Numbered from the stretch's first letter, positions 1-8,705 are shown. The stretch is 64,000 nt of DNA from Eubacterium sp. (GCA_017430325.1 JAFRNE010000032.1:124001-188000); one strand, 5' to 3'. Numbers and translations: made by a program. Notes: a model not told the origin generated them from the sequence alone.

Positions 1-327
1 CTCTCCGGCCATATCATTAAATGCATCGTATTTCTTAAGACCAATCTTGGAATAGCAGGAATCAACATGTGCCTTGGATTCTCGATGTTCCTTGCTGATC
101 CTCTTTGCCATTGCCTTGACCTTATCCATCTCTTTAAACCTTGTAAATACTATCTCTTCAAGGTCCTTACCCTTCTTACCGCTCATGATTGTGTAATATT
201 TACGATTCATATCAAGCAGCTTCCTGAAGGTCATGATGAGTAATATGCCAAGTATTATAATAAGTGCAAGAAGTATTCCAATGATAATCTCAAGTCTGAT
301 ACCAAATGCTTTTGCGTATATTATCAT
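1..327 (-). CDS. DUF4446 family membrane protein (partial)
   Basis: The leftward reading frame starts with ATG at 325-327, behind an AAAGGAG ribosome site, and runs off the left edge, so only 109 codons are seen. The N-terminus has one strongly hydrophobic segment (about residues 12-36). A basic, helical cytoplasmic stretch follows, ending in a region like SKIGLKKYDAFNDMAGE. That arrangement, and the place directly behind parB, fit the DUF4446 family, which commonly follows parB in Lachnospiraceae. The function of the family is unknown. It lies 32 bp downstream of parB on the same strand and is probably cotranscribed with it. The C-terminal half is outside the window, so the family call rests on the first 109 residues. 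Confidence 0.7.
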   Translation of the reverse strand, partial: MIIYAKAFGIRLEIIIGILLALIIILGILLIMTFRKLLDMNRKYYTIMSGKKGKDLEEIVFTRFKEMDKVKAMAKRISKEHRESKAHVDSCYSKIGLKKYDAFNDMAGE

Positions 328-359
328 TTATTTCTCCTTTATGTATTTATTTAACAGAA

Positions 360-1346
360 TTATTTTGCACTATAAAGGAGAGTTGTAATTCTGTCAAGTT
401 CGTCATTGGATGAATACTCGATCTCGATAGTACCCTTTCCACCCTTCTTTGCCTTGATCTTAGCCTTTGTACCAAGCACATTCTTGAGACGTTCCTCAAT
501 CGACTTATAAATAAATGAATCATCAGGCTTTGGTGTTTTACGCTCCTTAAGGATCTTCTCAGCGCCATCATTTATACTCTTTACAAACTGCTCTGTTTCA
601 CGTACTGACATCTTATTATCAAATACAAGCATAGCAGCTTCATACTGAACCTCAGGATCCTCAAGACCGATAAGACAGCGGGCATGACCGGTTGTGATCA
701 TATCATCTATAAGCATCTGCTGAACCTTATCGCAAAGCTTAAGAAGTCTGAGTGAGTTTGTAATAGTTGTTCTGCTCTTCGATACTCTTTCAGCAACCTC
801 ATCCTGCTTTAATGAGTAATTCTCAATAAGTACCTGGTAGGCCTTTGCTTCTTCTATAGGATTAAGGTTCTCTCTCTGAAGGTTTTCAATAAGAGCAACT
901 TCAAGGATTTCTTTTTCAGAATAATTTCTTTCAATAACAGGTATTTCCTTAAGACCGGCAATACGTGCAGCACGCCATCTTCTTTCACCTGCAATGATCT
1001 CATAGAAGTTATCACGCTTCATTACAACAACAGGCTCGATGATACCAAACTGTTTAATCGAATCTGCCAGTTCGTTAAGGGCATCCTCATCGAATTCTCT
1101 TCTTGGCTGAGACTTATTTGGTTCAACGTCTGTAATCTTAACAAACTTCTCCTTTGCAACCTCAACCTCTTTAACAACTTCTTTGATTACTTCTTTTGTA
1201 ACTACCTTTACTTCTGGCTTTGCTTCATCAGCTTTCTTTGAATCAGCTGAAGTACCTTTTGATGATTTTGTCTTGCTTTCTTTCTTAGGTTCTCCAGTCG
1301 GGATCAAACTTTCCATTCCCATACCAAGGCCTCTTCTCTTAGTCAT
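360..1346 (-). CDS. parB: Chromosome partitioning protein ParB (Spo0J type)
   Basis: This 328-residue protein binds parS and spreads over the origin region as a CTP-dependent clamp. The N-terminal MTKRRGLGMGMESLIP is the usual ParA-contact peptide. It is followed by an unusually long Lys/Glu linker (about residues 20-90) with repeated KEVIKEVVKEVEV-like heptads. The CTP-binding ParB/Srx core follows, with QPRREFDEDAL, the GERRWRAAR motif and ENLQRENLNPIEEA. Next comes a helix-turn-helix (LKQDEVAERVSKSRTTITNS) and a C-terminal dimer domain. A GGAGGTTGAG ribosome site precedes the ATG. It lies downstream of parA with about 130 bp between them, and five parS sites are next door. Identification is secure; the long charged linker is the only unusual point. 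Confidence 0.97.
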   Translation of the reverse strand: MTKRRGLGMGMESLIPTGEPKKESKTKSSKGTSADSKKADEAKPEVKVVTKEVIKEVVKEVEVAKEKFVKITDVEPNKSQPRREFDEDALNELADSIKQFGIIEPVVVMKRDNFYEIIAGERRWRAARIAGLKEIPVIERNYSEKEILEVALIENLQRENLNPIEEAKAYQVLIENYSLKQDEVAERVSKSRTTITNSLRLLKLCDKVQQMLIDDMITTGHARCLIGLEDPEVQYEAAMLVFDNKMSVRETEQFVKSINDGAEKILKERKTPKPDDSFIYKSIEERLKNVLGTKAKIKAKKGGKGTIEIEYSSNDELDRITTLLYSAK

Positions 1347-1476
1347 CTCAACCTCCTAATACGAACATATGTTCTATATGATTTATATCCATATTATTAT
1401 AATTACTTTTTACAAATATATGATTATTATTTATAAATATATGATTACTATATTTCGATAATATCTAATTATAAAC

Positions 1477-2247
1477 TTATAAATACAACTTGTTTTTTAT
1501 AACTTCATCTGCAAGTGCACGATATGCTGCAGCACCTGTTGATCTTGAATCATATAAGTTGATCGGTAATCCAAAGCTTGGTGCTTCGGCAAGTCTAACA
1601 TTTCTTGGAACAACAGTTTTATATATGATCTGATCCAGGTTATTCTGAACATTATCAACAACTTCCTGAGAAAGATTATTTCTGGAATCATACATTGTAA
1701 ATACAACTCCTTCTATCTCAAGATGCTTGTTTAGCTTCTTCCTAATAAGATCAATTGTATAAATAAGCTGTGTTAATCCTTCCAGAGCATAGAATTCACA
1801 CTGAATAGGAACAATTACTGTATCAGCTGCTGTCATCGCATTAACTGTAAGAATACCAAGTGCAGGTGGACAGTCAATTATCACAAAATCAAACTTCTTT
1901 CGAATGTTCTTTATTGTTTTCTTTAATATATATTGTTTATCGTCTGTTTCGATAAAATCAATCTCTGCTCCGGCAAGTTCTCTGCTTGAAGGTATTACAT
2001 TAAGATTATCAAATACATTTACGAGCATTGCTTCACCTAAATTACAGTTTCCACACATTGCATCATAAATAGAATATTCAACATCATTCTTATCAACTCC
2101 AAGGCCGCTTGACATATTTCCCTGAGGATCCATATCTATGGCCAGAACCTTATATCCTTTTTCGGCAAGACATGCAGCAAGATTGATCGAGGTGGTTGTT
2201 TTTCCAACGCCACCCTTCTGGTTTGCAATCGCTATTATTCTTCCCAT
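1477..2247 (-). CDS. parA: Chromosome partitioning ATPase ParA (Soj type)
   Basis: This is a Walker-type ATPase that works with ParB in origin segregation. The deviant Walker A motif is KGGVGKTTTS near the N-terminus, with DMDPQGNMSSGLG after it and the Walker B region DFVIIDCPPALG in the middle. I place the start at the ATG of MGRIIAIANQ (2247), giving 256 residues, the normal Soj length. The frame stays open upstream to 2310, but that extension (MQKCYNYK...) is not family-like. An extended -10 box lies inside the extension, so it cannot be fully transcribed. A GGAG sits 11 bases before the chosen ATG. parB follows in the same direction. Confidence 0.96.
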   Translation of the reverse strand: MGRIIAIANQKGGVGKTTTSINLAACLAEKGYKVLAIDMDPQGNMSSGLGVDKNDVEYSIYDAMCGNCNLGEAMLVNVFDNLNVIPSSRELAGAEIDFIETDDKQYILKKTIKNIRKKFDFVIIDCPPALGILTVNAMTAADTVIVPIQCEFYALEGLTQLIYTIDLIRKKLNKHLEIEGVVFTMYDSRNNLSQEVVDNVQNNLDQIIYKTVVPRNVRLAEAPSFGLPINLYDSRSTGAAAYRALADEVIKNKLYL

Positions 2248-2292
2248 ATATTTATCATCTCCGTAAAAATCAGTTATAAGTCTCGTTTTGTA

Positions 2293-2301
2293 ATTATAGC
2301 A
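2293..2301 (-). promoter_or_regulatory. Extended -10 promoter element upstream of parA
   Basis: On the minus strand the bases read TGCTATAAT, an extended -10 (TGN plus a perfect TATAAT), about 45 bases upstream of the chosen parA start. No good -35 hexamer is seen at 17 bases, which is acceptable for extended -10 promoters. It supports starting ParA at 2247 rather than 2310. Confidence 0.5.
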
Positions 2302-2345
2302 CTTTTGCAATTAACATTCTATACTTATATTATGAATATTTCCAA

Positions 2346-2361
2346 TGTTTCACGTGAAACA
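2346..2361. other. parS: parS site 1
   Basis: Perfect 16-bp palindrome TGTTTCACGTGAAACA, the consensus Spo0J/ParB binding site, about 100 bp upstream of the parA start. Confidence 0.95.
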
Positions 2362-2455
2362 TTAAAATAGTGATGATCACATAAAATTATATACTAATTA
2401 TTCGGTTATTAATTGTAATTATTAAAATATTTTGTACCCGTAATATTATAATTAA

Positions 2456-2511
2456 TGTCTATTGAAGTTGATAAATATAATATGTGTCTATTGAGGTTGA
2501 CATATAATATG
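2456..2511. repeat. Short tandem repeat (27-29 bp unit) in the parS region
   Basis: The core TGTCTATTGAAGTTGA at 2456-2471 recurs with one change as TGTCTATTGAGGTTGA at 2485-2500. Both copies are followed by a similar ATATAATATG tail. A degenerate third copy (TGTTGATTTCGATTGA) follows from about 2513. Role unknown. Confidence 0.7.
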
Positions 2512-2754
2512 TGTTGATTTCGATTGATTAACAAACAGTATAATTATTGTTTGCTTACTTAAGCTAATTTGTAAAAATTGTAATTTTTTTAATAATAGTC
2601 AAATGTTGATAATTATAATTTGACTTGCATAAACGGTTTTATCCATTACCGTTACAATGATTATGTTTAACTGCTTTAATATCATTATAGGAATGCTGTT
2701 TATTAATATCAGAAAAAACCATGTTATTATAAATAATTAATAATATTGTATATA

Positions 2755-2770
2755 TGTTTCACGTGAAACA
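2755..2770. other. parS: parS site 2
   Basis: Perfect TGTTTCACGTGAAACA in the intergenic region between parA and the HAD phosphatase gene. Confidence 0.95.
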
Positions 2771-2895
2771 TATTAAATGATAATACTCAAGTGATTTAAA
2801 TATTTATCTCTTCAAAGTATATGAATCAAATATCATTAACATTAATGTTTTTATCTTTAAGTCCAGGAGAATATAGTTTCTTATATTAATATTAA

Positions 2896-2911
2896 TGTTT
2901 CACGTGAAACA
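2896..2911. other. parS: parS site 3
   Basis: Perfect TGTTTCACGTGAAACA, about 70 bp upstream of the HAD phosphatase ribosome site. ParB bound here could also affect that gene's promoter; this is inference. Confidence 0.95.
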
Positions 2912-2983
2912 TTGAGTTATGATGAGCTTCGTGGTAGAATGTTCTTACTTTGTGTTGGTAGTGACTAAAAAGGAGAAAAACTT

Positions 2984-3637
2984 ATGAAGAATTATGATGC
3001 TGTAGTTTTTGATATGGATGGAGTGATCTTTGATTCAGAGAGGGCCGTAATAGAATGTTGGCTGGAGATTGCAAAGAAATATGATATTAAGGATATTGAA
3101 GATGCTTGTCTGGAATGTACAGGAACAACTGAAAAGAGAACCAAAGAGATAATGCTGGAAAGATATGGTCAGGACTTTCCATATGATTCATATAAGAAGG
3201 AATCTTCAGTGATATTCCATAAAAAATACGATAATGGTCGTCTTCCGGTAAAAAAAGGCGTTAAAGAAATATTAGAATATTTAAAGAATAATGGAAAGAA
3301 GGTTGCTCTTGCTTCTTCAACCAGACATGCTCTGGTTGTTCAGGAACTTACAGATGCTGGATTTATAGATTACTTTGATAAACTTGTTTGCGGAGATATG
3401 GTAAGTAAAAGTAAGCCGGAACCTGATATATTCCTGAAGGCATGTGAGGAATTGGGTGTTGATCCAGAGAAATCCTTTGCTATAGAAGACTCATTTAATG
3501 GAATTAGAGCTGCACATGCAGGAAATCTTAGACCAATAATGGTACCAGATCTCAAACAGCCGGATGAAGAAATAAAAGGATTAGCCGAAGTGGTTATTGA
3601 AGATTTATATAAAGTAATTGAATATCTAGATGATTAA
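2984..3637 (+). CDS. HAD family hydrolase, beta-phosphoglucomutase-like
   Basis: This 217-residue protein belongs to the haloacid dehalogenase superfamily, subfamily IA (phosphoglycolate phosphatase / beta-phosphoglucomutase group). The nucleophile motif I is FDMDGVIFDSE at residues 8-18. Motif II is the Ser in LASSTRH (about 108), the motif III Lys lies in SKSKPEPDIF (about 144), and motif IV is AIEDSFNGIRAAHAGN. A helical cap domain lies between motifs I and II. The substrate cannot be told from the sequence. The ribosome site is AAAAGGAGAAAAACTT. It is flanked on both sides by parS sites and ends at a bidirectional terminator facing argS. Confidence 0.85.
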   Translation: MKNYDAVVFDMDGVIFDSERAVIECWLEIAKKYDIKDIEDACLECTGTTEKRTKEIMLERYGQDFPYDSYKKESSVIFHKKYDNGRLPVKKGVKEILEYLKNNGKKVALASSTRHALVVQELTDAGFIDYFDKLVCGDMVSKSKPEPDIFLKACEELGVDPEKSFAIEDSFNGIRAAHAGNLRPIMVPDLKQPDEEIKGLAEVVIEDLYKVIEYLDD

Positions 3638-3656
3638 AAGATAATTAGTGGAAAAA

Positions 3657-3672
3657 TGTTTCACGTGAAACA
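3657..3672. other. parS: parS site 4
   Basis: Perfect TGTTTCACGTGAAACA, 20 bp past the stop codon of the HAD gene and before the shared terminator. Confidence 0.95.
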
Positions 3673-3720
3673 TTTACCACAATCATTTATTTCTAATAAT
3701 ATGATACATATAAGAATAAA

Positions 3721-3754
3721 ACAGACGGGATTTTATAAATCCCGTCTGTTTTTA
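3721..3754. terminator. Bidirectional terminator between HAD gene and argS
   Basis: A 13-bp perfect stem (ACAGACGGGATTT / AAATCCCGTCTGT) with a 3-base loop is followed by T-rich sequence on the plus strand and by TTTTATTC on the minus strand. It serves both convergent genes. It is bracketed by parS sites 4 and 5. Confidence 0.9.
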
Positions 3755-3763
3755 TGAAATTAA

Positions 3764-3779
3764 TGTTTCACGTGAAACA
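3764..3779. other. parS: parS site 5
   Basis: Perfect TGTTTCACGTGAAACA lying 10 bp beyond the argS stop codon (argS runs leftward). Confidence 0.95.
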
Positions 3780-3788
3780 TTTTACTAA

Positions 3789-5504
3789 TTACATCTGCTC
3801 AACAACGCCGATACCAAGAAGTGCTAATGCATCTTTAAGAGTCTTACGTGTGATCTTAACAAGCGTAAGTCTTGCGTTCTTAACAGCCTCGTCATCGATG
3901 TTTATACGATTTACAGTATAGAACTTATTAAATGCCTGAGCAACATCAACTGCAAATCTGGCAACGATTGATGGTTCATACTTCTCAGAAGCATCCTTAA
4001 CAACTTCCGGGAATCTGATGATTTCTTTAAGAAGATCAACTGAAGCATCATCTGTAAGTACTGAATAATCAATATTAGCAAGATCGATAGTATCAGACAC
4101 AGTCTTATTGTCTTCTGAAACGGCTTTTCTAAGAATACTTGAGCATCTTGCGTAAGTATACTGAACATATGGACCGGTCTCACCGTCAAAGTTAAGGAGT
4201 TTCTCCCAACGGAAGCTTACATCTTTGATTCTCTGATTATAAAGGTCATTGAATATAACGGCACCAACACCAACTATACGAGCAACCTCATCTTTGTCTT
4301 CAAGATCAGGATTCTTCTCATTGATTGTTTCTTTAATCTTTGAGATAGCCTCAAGAAGAATATCCTCAGCGTAAATTACATTTCCATCTCTTGTTGAAAG
4401 CTTTGCACCATCAAGACTTACAAGTCCGTATGGGATATGTACAAGCTGATCCTTAGCCCATTCATTTCCAAGAAGCTCAACTACCTTAAATACCTGAGCA
4501 AAGTGAAGCTTCTGCTCCTGGCCTGTAACATAAAGAGCCTTAACAAAGTTATATGTATTTTTACGATAGAAGATAGCTGCAAGATCTCTTGTTGCATAGA
4601 TTGAAGAACCATCATTCTTGAGAATAAGACATGGAGCCATATTGTATTCTTCAAGATCTACTATCTTAGCGCCATCACTTTCTGTAAGAAGGTTTGCATC
4701 AGTAAGCTTCTGAACGATATCACCGGTCATATTTCTATAGAAGCTTTCGCCAGTGAAATGATCAAAATCAAGTCCAAGAAGATTATAAGTACGCTTATAC
4801 TCTGTAAGACTTATCTCTACAAACCATTTCCAGATGCTAAGTGCTTCCTCATCGCCCTGCTCCATCTTAACAAACCAGGCTCTTGCCTCGTCGTTTAATT
4901 CAGGATTCTCATCAGCTGCCTTGTGGAAAGCAACATAGAGACGCATGAGTTCCTCTACACCTTTTTCTTTAACAGTAGCTTCATCGCCCCAGTTCTTATA
5001 TGCAACGATAAGCTTTCCGAACTGAGTACCCCAGTCACCAAGGTGATTGATCCTTTCAACCTTGTAACCAAGCTTTGAATATATCTTATATAAAGAGTTA
5101 CCGATAATAGTAGTACGAAGGTGTCCTACATGGAAATTCTTTGCAACGTTTGGTGAAGAATAGTCGATACAGATGGTTTTGCCATTTCCTTCATCTGATC
5201 CGCCGAAGTTATCAGCAGCAGAAGCTTCTACCATAGACTGTACAAATGCTTCTTTACGAAGATAGAAGTTGAGGTATGCACCCTTTACATCAATATGATC
5301 TATGAAATCTAAATCGCCGATCTCATTGGCAATATCAGCTGCGATCATTGGAGGTGCTTTATGAAGCTCCTTCGCAAGTCTGAAGCATGGGAAAGCGAAG
5401 TCACCCATTTCAGGTTTTGGTGGTATTTCTATCATAGAAGATATGTCTTCTTCTGATAAAAATGGTATTTTGGCATTTAATAATTTGATGATCTTGTTTT
5501 TCAT
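3789..5504 (-). CDS. argS: Arginyl-tRNA synthetase
   Basis: This class I aminoacyl-tRNA synthetase charges tRNA-Arg. Its 571 residues match the normal bacterial length. An N-terminal Add-1 domain (residues 1-85) precedes the HIGH-type motif NFHVGHLRTTIIGN. The catalytic core carries NHLGDWGTQFGK, the KMSKS equivalent reads KLSTRDGN, and a helical DALR anticodon-binding domain ends the protein. The ATG follows AAGGAAAAACAAAT. I found no T-box leader in the 140 bases upstream, so tRNA-sensing control is not supported. It is convergent with the HAD gene across a shared terminator. Confidence 0.97.
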   Translation of the reverse strand: MKNKIIKLLNAKIPFLSEEDISSMIEIPPKPEMGDFAFPCFRLAKELHKAPPMIAADIANEIGDLDFIDHIDVKGAYLNFYLRKEAFVQSMVEASAADNFGGSDEGNGKTICIDYSSPNVAKNFHVGHLRTTIIGNSLYKIYSKLGYKVERINHLGDWGTQFGKLIVAYKNWGDEATVKEKGVEELMRLYVAFHKAADENPELNDEARAWFVKMEQGDEEALSIWKWFVEISLTEYKRTYNLLGLDFDHFTGESFYRNMTGDIVQKLTDANLLTESDGAKIVDLEEYNMAPCLILKNDGSSIYATRDLAAIFYRKNTYNFVKALYVTGQEQKLHFAQVFKVVELLGNEWAKDQLVHIPYGLVSLDGAKLSTRDGNVIYAEDILLEAISKIKETINEKNPDLEDKDEVARIVGVGAVIFNDLYNQRIKDVSFRWEKLLNFDGETGPYVQYTYARCSSILRKAVSEDNKTVSDTIDLANIDYSVLTDDASVDLLKEIIRFPEVVKDASEKYEPSIVARFAVDVAQAFNKFYTVNRINIDDEAVKNARLTLVKITRKTLKDALALLGIGVVEQM

Positions 5505-5643
5505 ATTTGTTTTTCCTTATATATATTTTAAGTGTTTAAAACTCTAATTTAATTGTTGATAACTATGAAAATCTGTTATTCTACAGCTTATTCCCGGAAA
5601 ATAGATAAAATATTATGATTAACATAACGTGTTAACATAACGC

Positions 5644-6765
5644 CTATTTAACAGGAAATCTGAAACTGAAGGTTGTACCCTCTTTTTTACTTCCTTTTAT
5701 ATTTATATTGCCATCGAGAAGATAGATAAGCTCGTGTGCACGATGAAGGCTGCTGTACCAAGGACTCTTCCTCATGTAGCTGCGCTCGATGCCTTTGCCA
5801 TTATCGGTTATCTGAACTTCTATAGCCTCGTCATTGATAGTAGCATAAAGGCCTATCTTACTGGCATTTGCATGCTTATAGATATTGTCAAAGGCAATAT
5901 TCAAAAGCTTCACGACAGAGAGAGACTTTTCATAGCTCAGCTTCTTATCATAATCGCTGCATTTGATATCGCTGTCAAGTACACATTCAGGATGCCTGTC
6001 TCTGTTTTGTGTAACGAAATCGTCAATGATCACTGCAATCGGCTGGTCAATATCAAGCTTATAATGCATACGGCTTAGCAGGTTATCGATGATACCGGAT
6101 GTATTTTTCAGATGACTCGATATTTCAGCGGTTGTGAGCCTTGCACGCTCCGGATCTGAAGTAATGAGATAGCTGAGTATGTCGAGCCTGTGGATGTTGT
6201 TTGTGAGATCAGCCTTAACCTTTGAATCCAGGATGGTTGCGTTGTAGGTATCATCGTATGCGTCAAGCATAAGGATATTTGTACCGTGCTTGGCAGCCTC
6301 TGAAACTTCAGGATCCTCCTCAACGAATTCGAAACCATCTGCTTCATCATCGTCATCGATATGTTTATCAAGAAAAGCGCTGAGATTTGCTATTGATTTC
6401 TTTGCAGCGTTGAGTGACGCAAGCTTTTCTGATATAGCAAATATCTCTTTTTCTTCTTCTGCGATCTTTGCATCAAGAGTATCCTTGACCAGCTTCAGAT
6501 CATCGATCTGAGTATTCAGTTCATTTTCCTTTTCGTCTTTCTCGGTAGTTTTGATCAAAGGACTGAATACATTCTTTCTCGAAGTAGAAGGTGTAGAGTA
6601 AACGCTCTTGGTCCTGTACAATTCATCCAGCTTGATATTTATCTCAAAGAGCTCAGTCTGGTGATCCTGAACGCTTCGAAGGAGAGCATTGCTGGTAGCA
6701 GTGAAATGACGGAGCATTTCATCGTTTGATCTGATAATGTCATTTAACATTTCTTTCTTATTCAT
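5644..6765 (-). CDS. Cytoplasmic sensor histidine kinase-like protein (orphan)
   Basis: This 373-residue protein has no membrane segment or signal. Residues about 1-135 are helical and charged, probably coiled coil (two blocks around 45-65 and 80-125). The middle holds a DHp-like helical pair with ERARLTTAEISSHL, a weak match to HisKA_3 in which no canonical His is obvious. The C-terminal HATPase domain is clear: N box FDNIYKHANAS, G1 box DNGKGIE and GTTFSFRFPV at the end. Its start overlaps the end of the upstream carboxypeptidase gene by 8 bp, so the two are translationally coupled. No response regulator is adjacent. It may report on cell-wall state, but that is inference from the operon. 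It could also be a non-kinase ATP-binding regulator. Confidence 0.65.
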   Translation of the reverse strand: MNKKEMLNDIIRSNDEMLRHFTATSNALLRSVQDHQTELFEINIKLDELYRTKSVYSTPSTSRKNVFSPLIKTTEKDEKENELNTQIDDLKLVKDTLDAKIAEEEKEIFAISEKLASLNAAKKSIANLSAFLDKHIDDDDEADGFEFVEEDPEVSEAAKHGTNILMLDAYDDTYNATILDSKVKADLTNNIHRLDILSYLITSDPERARLTTAEISSHLKNTSGIIDNLLSRMHYKLDIDQPIAVIIDDFVTQNRDRHPECVLDSDIKCSDYDKKLSYEKSLSVVKLLNIAFDNIYKHANASKIGLYATINDEAIEVQITDNGKGIERSYMRKSPWYSSLHRAHELIYLLDGNINIKGSKKEGTTFSFRFPVK

Positions 6766-8512
6766 TCTCTGCCTCCTTCTTACGATTATTATCTGTACGA
6801 GTGAGCGGTTTCTTTTTTGCCATCCTTATAGAATGGTATTTTTTGTGCGGATATGTGTAATCCTGTGTATTTATATCTGATCCGCCTGAATATTCATTCT
6901 CGCTGTTGACTGAATTGTTCGGATCATCATCGTTCAACTTGTTTGATGATTTTTTATGCTTCTTTTTATTTGCTGAGCTTCCGGCTGATTCGCCTTTTCT
7001 TTGCTTCATCCTCTTTTTCTGGAGAGCATTGACCTCGATCAGAAGGATTAGCAATATTATAACTATCGCTATGATTATAATATAATAGGCGTGAAATTCA
7101 AAGTGCGGTTTTTTATTGGAAGCTGTATTATCCTTAACTGTCGGAGCCATTGGGCGGATGTAATCATTATTGATGATATTTACCTCGCCAAGTGTCTGGC
7201 CCTCAAAGGAAAATACGATCTTGCCTGCTATCTCGGAATCTGATGAATCGTTCATTACAACGGTTCGCTCGATATTTTCGCTGGTAATATAATTGCGAAC
7301 ATACAGTGTGTACGAGGTGTCTGTCGAAAGATTCGGAAGGCCGTGAGTAAGAGAGTGGTAGTAGTTGTCGAGCATTGCCGAGCTTTCGTCATCCTTCTCA
7401 AAGGAGAAGTTCTCCAGCGGCTGGATAATATGGAAGCTGTCAAAACAGAAATCCAGGAGAGCAGCTGACTCGGTAAAGGTTGTGGAAGCAGGGAGAACGT
7501 CCATCAAAACGCAGACGAGTCTGTGACCGTCTTTTTCTGCGAAGGTGATAAGAGTTCCGTGTGCTTCAGTAGTATAACCGGTCTTACCGCAGGTTGCATA
7601 AGCGTAATAATAATCGCTGGATTCAAAAAGCATATTGTCACCATGCCAGAGAACACGCTCGGTATTCTTATTAGTAGCCGGGATCGTGTAGGTCAGGGTT
7701 GATGAAATATCCTTGAACTCAGAATATGCATAAACTGCGCGGCCAATAAGAGCCATATCGTAGCAGCAGGTGTAATGGTCAGCAGCTGTGAGACCGCTGG
7801 CATTTGAAAAATGCGTATTCTGGCAGCCGAGTTCAGCAGCCTTTGCATTCATCATATCGCAGAAGCCGGAAAGACTTCCGCCGATATGTTCAGCTATTCC
7901 GTAAGCAGAATCGTTTGCGGAATTGAGCAGCATTGCATACATCGCATCTTTAAGGTTCATCTTTTCGTCGTAATCCAGCGCGATATTTGAACTGTCGGAA
8001 GGAGTATTGTCAACAGCCTCCTTGGACATGGTTATTGTATCAGAAAGGTCGCCTTTCTCGAGAGCGATGAGAGCGGTCATGATCTTGGTGATACTTGCCG
8101 GATAACGCTTTGTGTAAGCATCCTTCTCATAAAGGATAGTTCCGCTGTCGATATCCATAACGATACCTGAAAGAGTGGTGATGGCAGGTGCCGGAGTACG
8201 AGCTGTATTTGGAAGGTTGCCGGTATCTACACCGGTTGTTTCATCGGACTCGGTAGAATCCGGATCAGCGGTACTGTCCGCACCGTCACTATCGGAGGTT
8301 TCGGAATCGTTATCCGATTGGGCATCATCATCTTTTTCATCAGAGCTGTCGTTATCGTCTGGTGATCCGTTTTCAGTTGTTTCTACGCTGTCCCCATCTT
8401 CAGGCTCCGCATGCACGTAAAAAGATGTCCGGAAAATAAGAACTACGGACATTACGATGAGGAGAATGAGATAAAGGGGGAATATTTTGTTTCTTCTATT
8501 ATATATAGTCAT
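6758..8512 (-). CDS. D-alanyl-D-alanine carboxypeptidase (S11 family), membrane-anchored
   Basis: This is a low-molecular-weight penicillin-binding protein that trims the terminal D-Ala of peptidoglycan stem peptides. All three active-site motifs are present: SITK (Ser140/Lys143), SAN (198-200) and KTG (310-312). A signal segment at residues 11-35 ends in YVHAEP. A long Asp/Ser/Glu-rich linker (about 37-100) precedes the catalytic domain. A second membrane segment lies near residues 475-495, with a basic cytoplasmic tail rich in Lys, Ser and Asn. Family members usually end in an amphipathic anchor, so a true transmembrane segment plus a roughly 85-residue cytoplasmic tail is unusual. The next gene, a cytoplasmic kinase-like protein, overlaps it by 8 bp, so the tail may contact it. 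Confidence 0.9.
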   Translation of the reverse strand: MTIYNRRNKIFPLYLILLIVMSVVLIFRTSFYVHAEPEDGDSVETTENGSPDDNDSSDEKDDDAQSDNDSETSDSDGADSTADPDSTESDETTGVDTGNLPNTARTPAPAITTLSGIVMDIDSGTILYEKDAYTKRYPASITKIMTALIALEKGDLSDTITMSKEAVDNTPSDSSNIALDYDEKMNLKDAMYAMLLNSANDSAYGIAEHIGGSLSGFCDMMNAKAAELGCQNTHFSNASGLTAADHYTCCYDMALIGRAVYAYSEFKDISSTLTYTIPATNKNTERVLWHGDNMLFESSDYYYAYATCGKTGYTTEAHGTLITFAEKDGHRLVCVLMDVLPASTTFTESAALLDFCFDSFHIIQPLENFSFEKDDESSAMLDNYYHSLTHGLPNLSTDTSYTLYVRNYITSENIERTVVMNDSSDSEIAGKIVFSFEGQTLGEVNIINNDYIRPMAPTVKDNTASNKKPHFEFHAYYIIIIAIVIILLILLIEVNALQKKRMKQRKGESAGSSANKKKHKKSSNKLNDDDPNNSVNSENEYSGGSDINTQDYTYPHKKYHSIRMAKKKPLTRTDNNRKKEAENE

Positions 8513-8600
8513 GATTATTTCTCGTTTATGAATTGATAGCTATATTATCTAATATAGACGATAAAATTACAAGAATAAAAGAAGTGGCGATGACAATTGT

Positions 8601-8629
8601 GCAGACTGCGACTTCGTCGCAGCATCTGC
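8601..8629. other. Stable hairpin upstream of the carboxypeptidase gene
   Basis: GCAGA-CTGCGAC-TTC-GTCGCAG-CA-TCTGC forms a 12-bp stem with a 2-base bulge and a 3-base loop. It has no T-tract on either side, so it is not a normal terminator. It lies between the tRNA-Lys gene and the carboxypeptidase start, both on the minus strand, and could be a leader or processing structure. Confidence 0.5.
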
Positions 8630-8705
8630 TCGACTGTCGTCTTCATTATATGCACAAAAAAAGAGCCAAAAACCTTGCCTACACAAAGTCCTCAGCCCTC
8701 CTGCG

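Larger units (their letters stand above)
2311..2983. other. AT-rich intergenic partition region (parS cluster, no gene)
   Basis: No credible gene lies in this 670-bp stretch between the divergent parA and HAD genes. It is very AT-rich and holds three perfect parS sites, a short tandem repeat (2456-2511) and small inverted repeats such as GTCAAAT/ATTTGAC at 2598-2604 and 2618-2624. I see only one weak DnaA-box-like sequence (TTATCCATT near 2640) and no dnaA or dnaN gene. I therefore treat it as a centromere-like partition region rather than oriC itself. Confidence 0.6.

Noticed and set aside
2311..2983. Chromosomal replication origin
   Set aside because: Only one weak DnaA-like box and no dnaA or dnaN gene; parS sites alone do not make oriC.
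5505..5643. T-box or other leader regulator of argS
   Set aside because: No T-box motif (GGGTGGNACCGCG type) is seen upstream of the ATG; only two short direct repeats TTAACATAACG at 5619 and 5632.
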